Of a stretch of DNA of 22,092 nucleotides, positions 22,036 to 22,092 are shown in pieces (the first letter of the stretch is position 1; each line of letters starts with the position of its first letter). This stretch comes from CAYONQ01 sp964405375. GTDB lineage: Bacteria > Planctomycetota > Phycisphaerae > Sedimentisphaerales > Anaerobacaceae. The notes under the pieces were generated by a model that did no database searches, had not been told where the DNA came from, and saw only the letters and a list, made by a program, of their open reading frames with translations. The stretch covers positions 1 through 22,092 of the forward strand of contig CAYONQ010000042.1 in NCBI GenBank assembly GCA_964405375.1, read 5' to 3'. The translations under genes were made by a program, and so were the position numbers.

Positions 22036-22092
22036 AAATCACTACTGTCCCGTTAAGGTTTTAGAAAATTGTTGTAAGGCAAATAAATATAA

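Noticed and set aside
21860..22042. 60-codon minus-strand frame at the right end
   Set aside because: No Shine-Dalgarno sequence or recognisable protein; it is antisense to the putative dockerin relic and crosses the consensus promoter.

Overview
The window most likely comes from a Planctomycetota bacterium of the Phycisphaerae/Sedimentisphaerales type. The evidence is a DUF362 protein with a non-cellulosomal dockerin tail, an excisionase-type helix-turn-helix protein with membrane segments, many secreted beta-rich proteins, and a diderm-type secretin. This is inferred from gene content; no rRNA or other taxonomic marker is present.

Layout. (1) 1-1925, +: the 3' part of a long gene for an Ala/Glu/Lys-rich coiled-coil protein ending in two CBS domains; its 5' end lies outside the window. 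(2) 1899-6017, -: a compact cluster of a small beta-rich secreted protein (5481-6017), a hairpin, an Ig-like chaperone/DUF916-like protein (4075-5358), a secretin (2439-4061) and a second small beta-rich protein (1899-2387). A third paralogue (6413-6904, +) is transcribed divergently from a strong promoter. (3) 7144-7941, +: a degenerate receiver-domain protein. (4) 8210-12641, -: housekeeping genes proA-proB, tRNA-Leu(UAG), xseA-xseB, with a small inverted-repeat element between proA and the tRNA. (5) 12869-16588, +: a membrane protein with a C39-like peptidase domain, then two related secreted beta-propeller proteins. (6) 16625-17650, -: a DNA-binding-type HTH protein with two membrane helices. 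(7) 17902-21863, +: tRNA-Pro(UGG) and a tandem pair of membrane-anchored DUF362 proteins, each with its own sigma70-like promoter; the first carries a dockerin. A consensus promoter leaves the right end.

The best candidate for an undescribed system is region 2. A secretin, an Ig-like chaperone-like protein and three paralogous small secreted beta-proteins whose C-terminal strand resembles WxL, spore-coat-U or DUF4402 subunits sit together without any visible type II secretion, type IV pilus or usher gene. I infer a dedicated export or assembly system for a surface fibre or coat.

A second point of interest is the DUF362 pair. The first copy aligns in frame with the second for about 48 codons upstream of its first ordinary start codon, and ATA occupies the place of the second copy's ATG behind a strong Shine-Dalgarno sequence.
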